Of a stretch of DNA of 15,830 nucleotides, positions 15,738-15,830 are shown in pieces. The first letter of the stretch is position 1. Each line of letters begins with the position of its first letter. Below the pieces are notes generated by a model, which worked only from the letters and a program-made list of their open reading frames with translations, was not told the origin of the DNA and did no database searches. The translations under genes were made by a program, and so were the position numbers. The DNA is from Verrucomicrobiota bacterium (lineage in GTDB: Bacteria > Verrucomicrobiota > Verrucomicrobiia > Verrucomicrobiales > DEV007): assembly GCA_020630835.1 (NCBI GenBank), contig JAHDIL010000004.1, positions 1-15,830 of the forward strand. Direction: 5' to 3'.

Positions 15738-15830
15738 TCACGGAATCCGCAGGCTTTGCCCTACCCGGATGATGTTGCCAGAAAGGCCATTGGCGCGTCG
15801 AACAGAATCAACGCTTACGCCATAACGCTG
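15738..15830 (-). CDS. LysM-domain protein, C-terminal fragment
   Basis: The minus-strand frame is open from the right edge to a TGA at 15738-15740 and encodes 30 residues. They match the second half of a LysM peptidoglycan-binding module: R-Y-G-V-S-V-D-S-V-R-R-A-N-G-L-S-G-N, then IIRVGQSLRIP. The pattern (helix with LRxxNxL-like spacing, then the IxxGQxLxIP strand) is highly characteristic. The fragment is the extreme C terminus, so the full gene could be a cell-wall amidase, transglycosylase or endopeptidase with a terminal LysM; the catalytic part lies beyond the window. It converges on the sulfatase gene. Confidence 0.85.
   Translation of the reverse strand, partial: QRYGVSVDSVRRANGLSGNIIRVGQSLRIP

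Noticed and set aside
1..15830. tRNA or rRNA genes, insertion sequences, prophage or defence system
   Set aside because: I saw no cloverleaf, rRNA segment, transposase, integrase or known defence protein on either strand.

Overview
The window looks like chromosomal DNA of a Gram-negative, heterotrophic, polysaccharide-degrading bacterium, most likely Verrucomicrobiota (Opitutae/Puniceicoccales-like), with a planctomycete relative less likely. The basis is the gene mix: a secreted SLA1/SHD1-domain protein, a S1-family sulfatase, an AraB-type kinase, an esterase fused to an SMP-30 propeller, and a LapB-type exporter. Base composition is mixed (about half GC by eye), and none of the twelve gene starts has a convincing Shine-Dalgarno sequence. 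The taxonomic call is an inference; the ribosomal proteins L13 and S9 would settle it.

Layout. Positions 1-638 (minus) hold the N-terminal part of a membrane-anchored acidic protein that runs off the left edge. A divergent secreted SHD1-domain protein follows at 679-1974 (plus). It converges, across a shared hairpin, on a two-gene type I secretion operon: ABC exporter (3200-5446, minus) and HlyD-type adaptor (1990-3207, minus). Next, all on minus, are a secreted esterase/SMP-30 fusion (5646-7409), a 3D-domain lipoprotein (7454-7900), and the rplM-rpsI ribosomal operon (8571-8999 and 8164-8553). The ribosomal operon has a near-consensus promoter at 9081-9108 and a textbook intrinsic terminator at 8104-8131. 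Divergent from rplM is an orphan YejA-like solute-binding protein (9300-11129, plus). It converges on a membrane-anchored helix-hairpin-helix protein (11247-11903, minus). Two copies of an imperfect intergenic repeat lie between that gene and an L-ribulokinase (12193-13872, minus). A secreted sulfatase reads rightward (14127-15591) but is frameshifted right after its active-site motif. The right edge holds the last 30 codons of a minus-strand LysM-domain protein.

How the parts fit. Sulfatase, esterase/lactonase, ribulokinase and peptide-binding protein all suit capture and breakdown of sugars, esters and peptides from algal or detrital polymers. They are not arranged as one operon, and apart from the exporter-adaptor and rplM-rpsI pairs the genes look independent. 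The exporter lacks its outer-membrane channel and substrate here; the ribulokinase lacks AraA and AraD.

I found no convincing undescribed system. Most worth checking are the frameshift at the sulfatase active site, the duplicated hairpin-bearing intergenic repeat, the lack of Shine-Dalgarno sites, and the esterase-propeller fusion.
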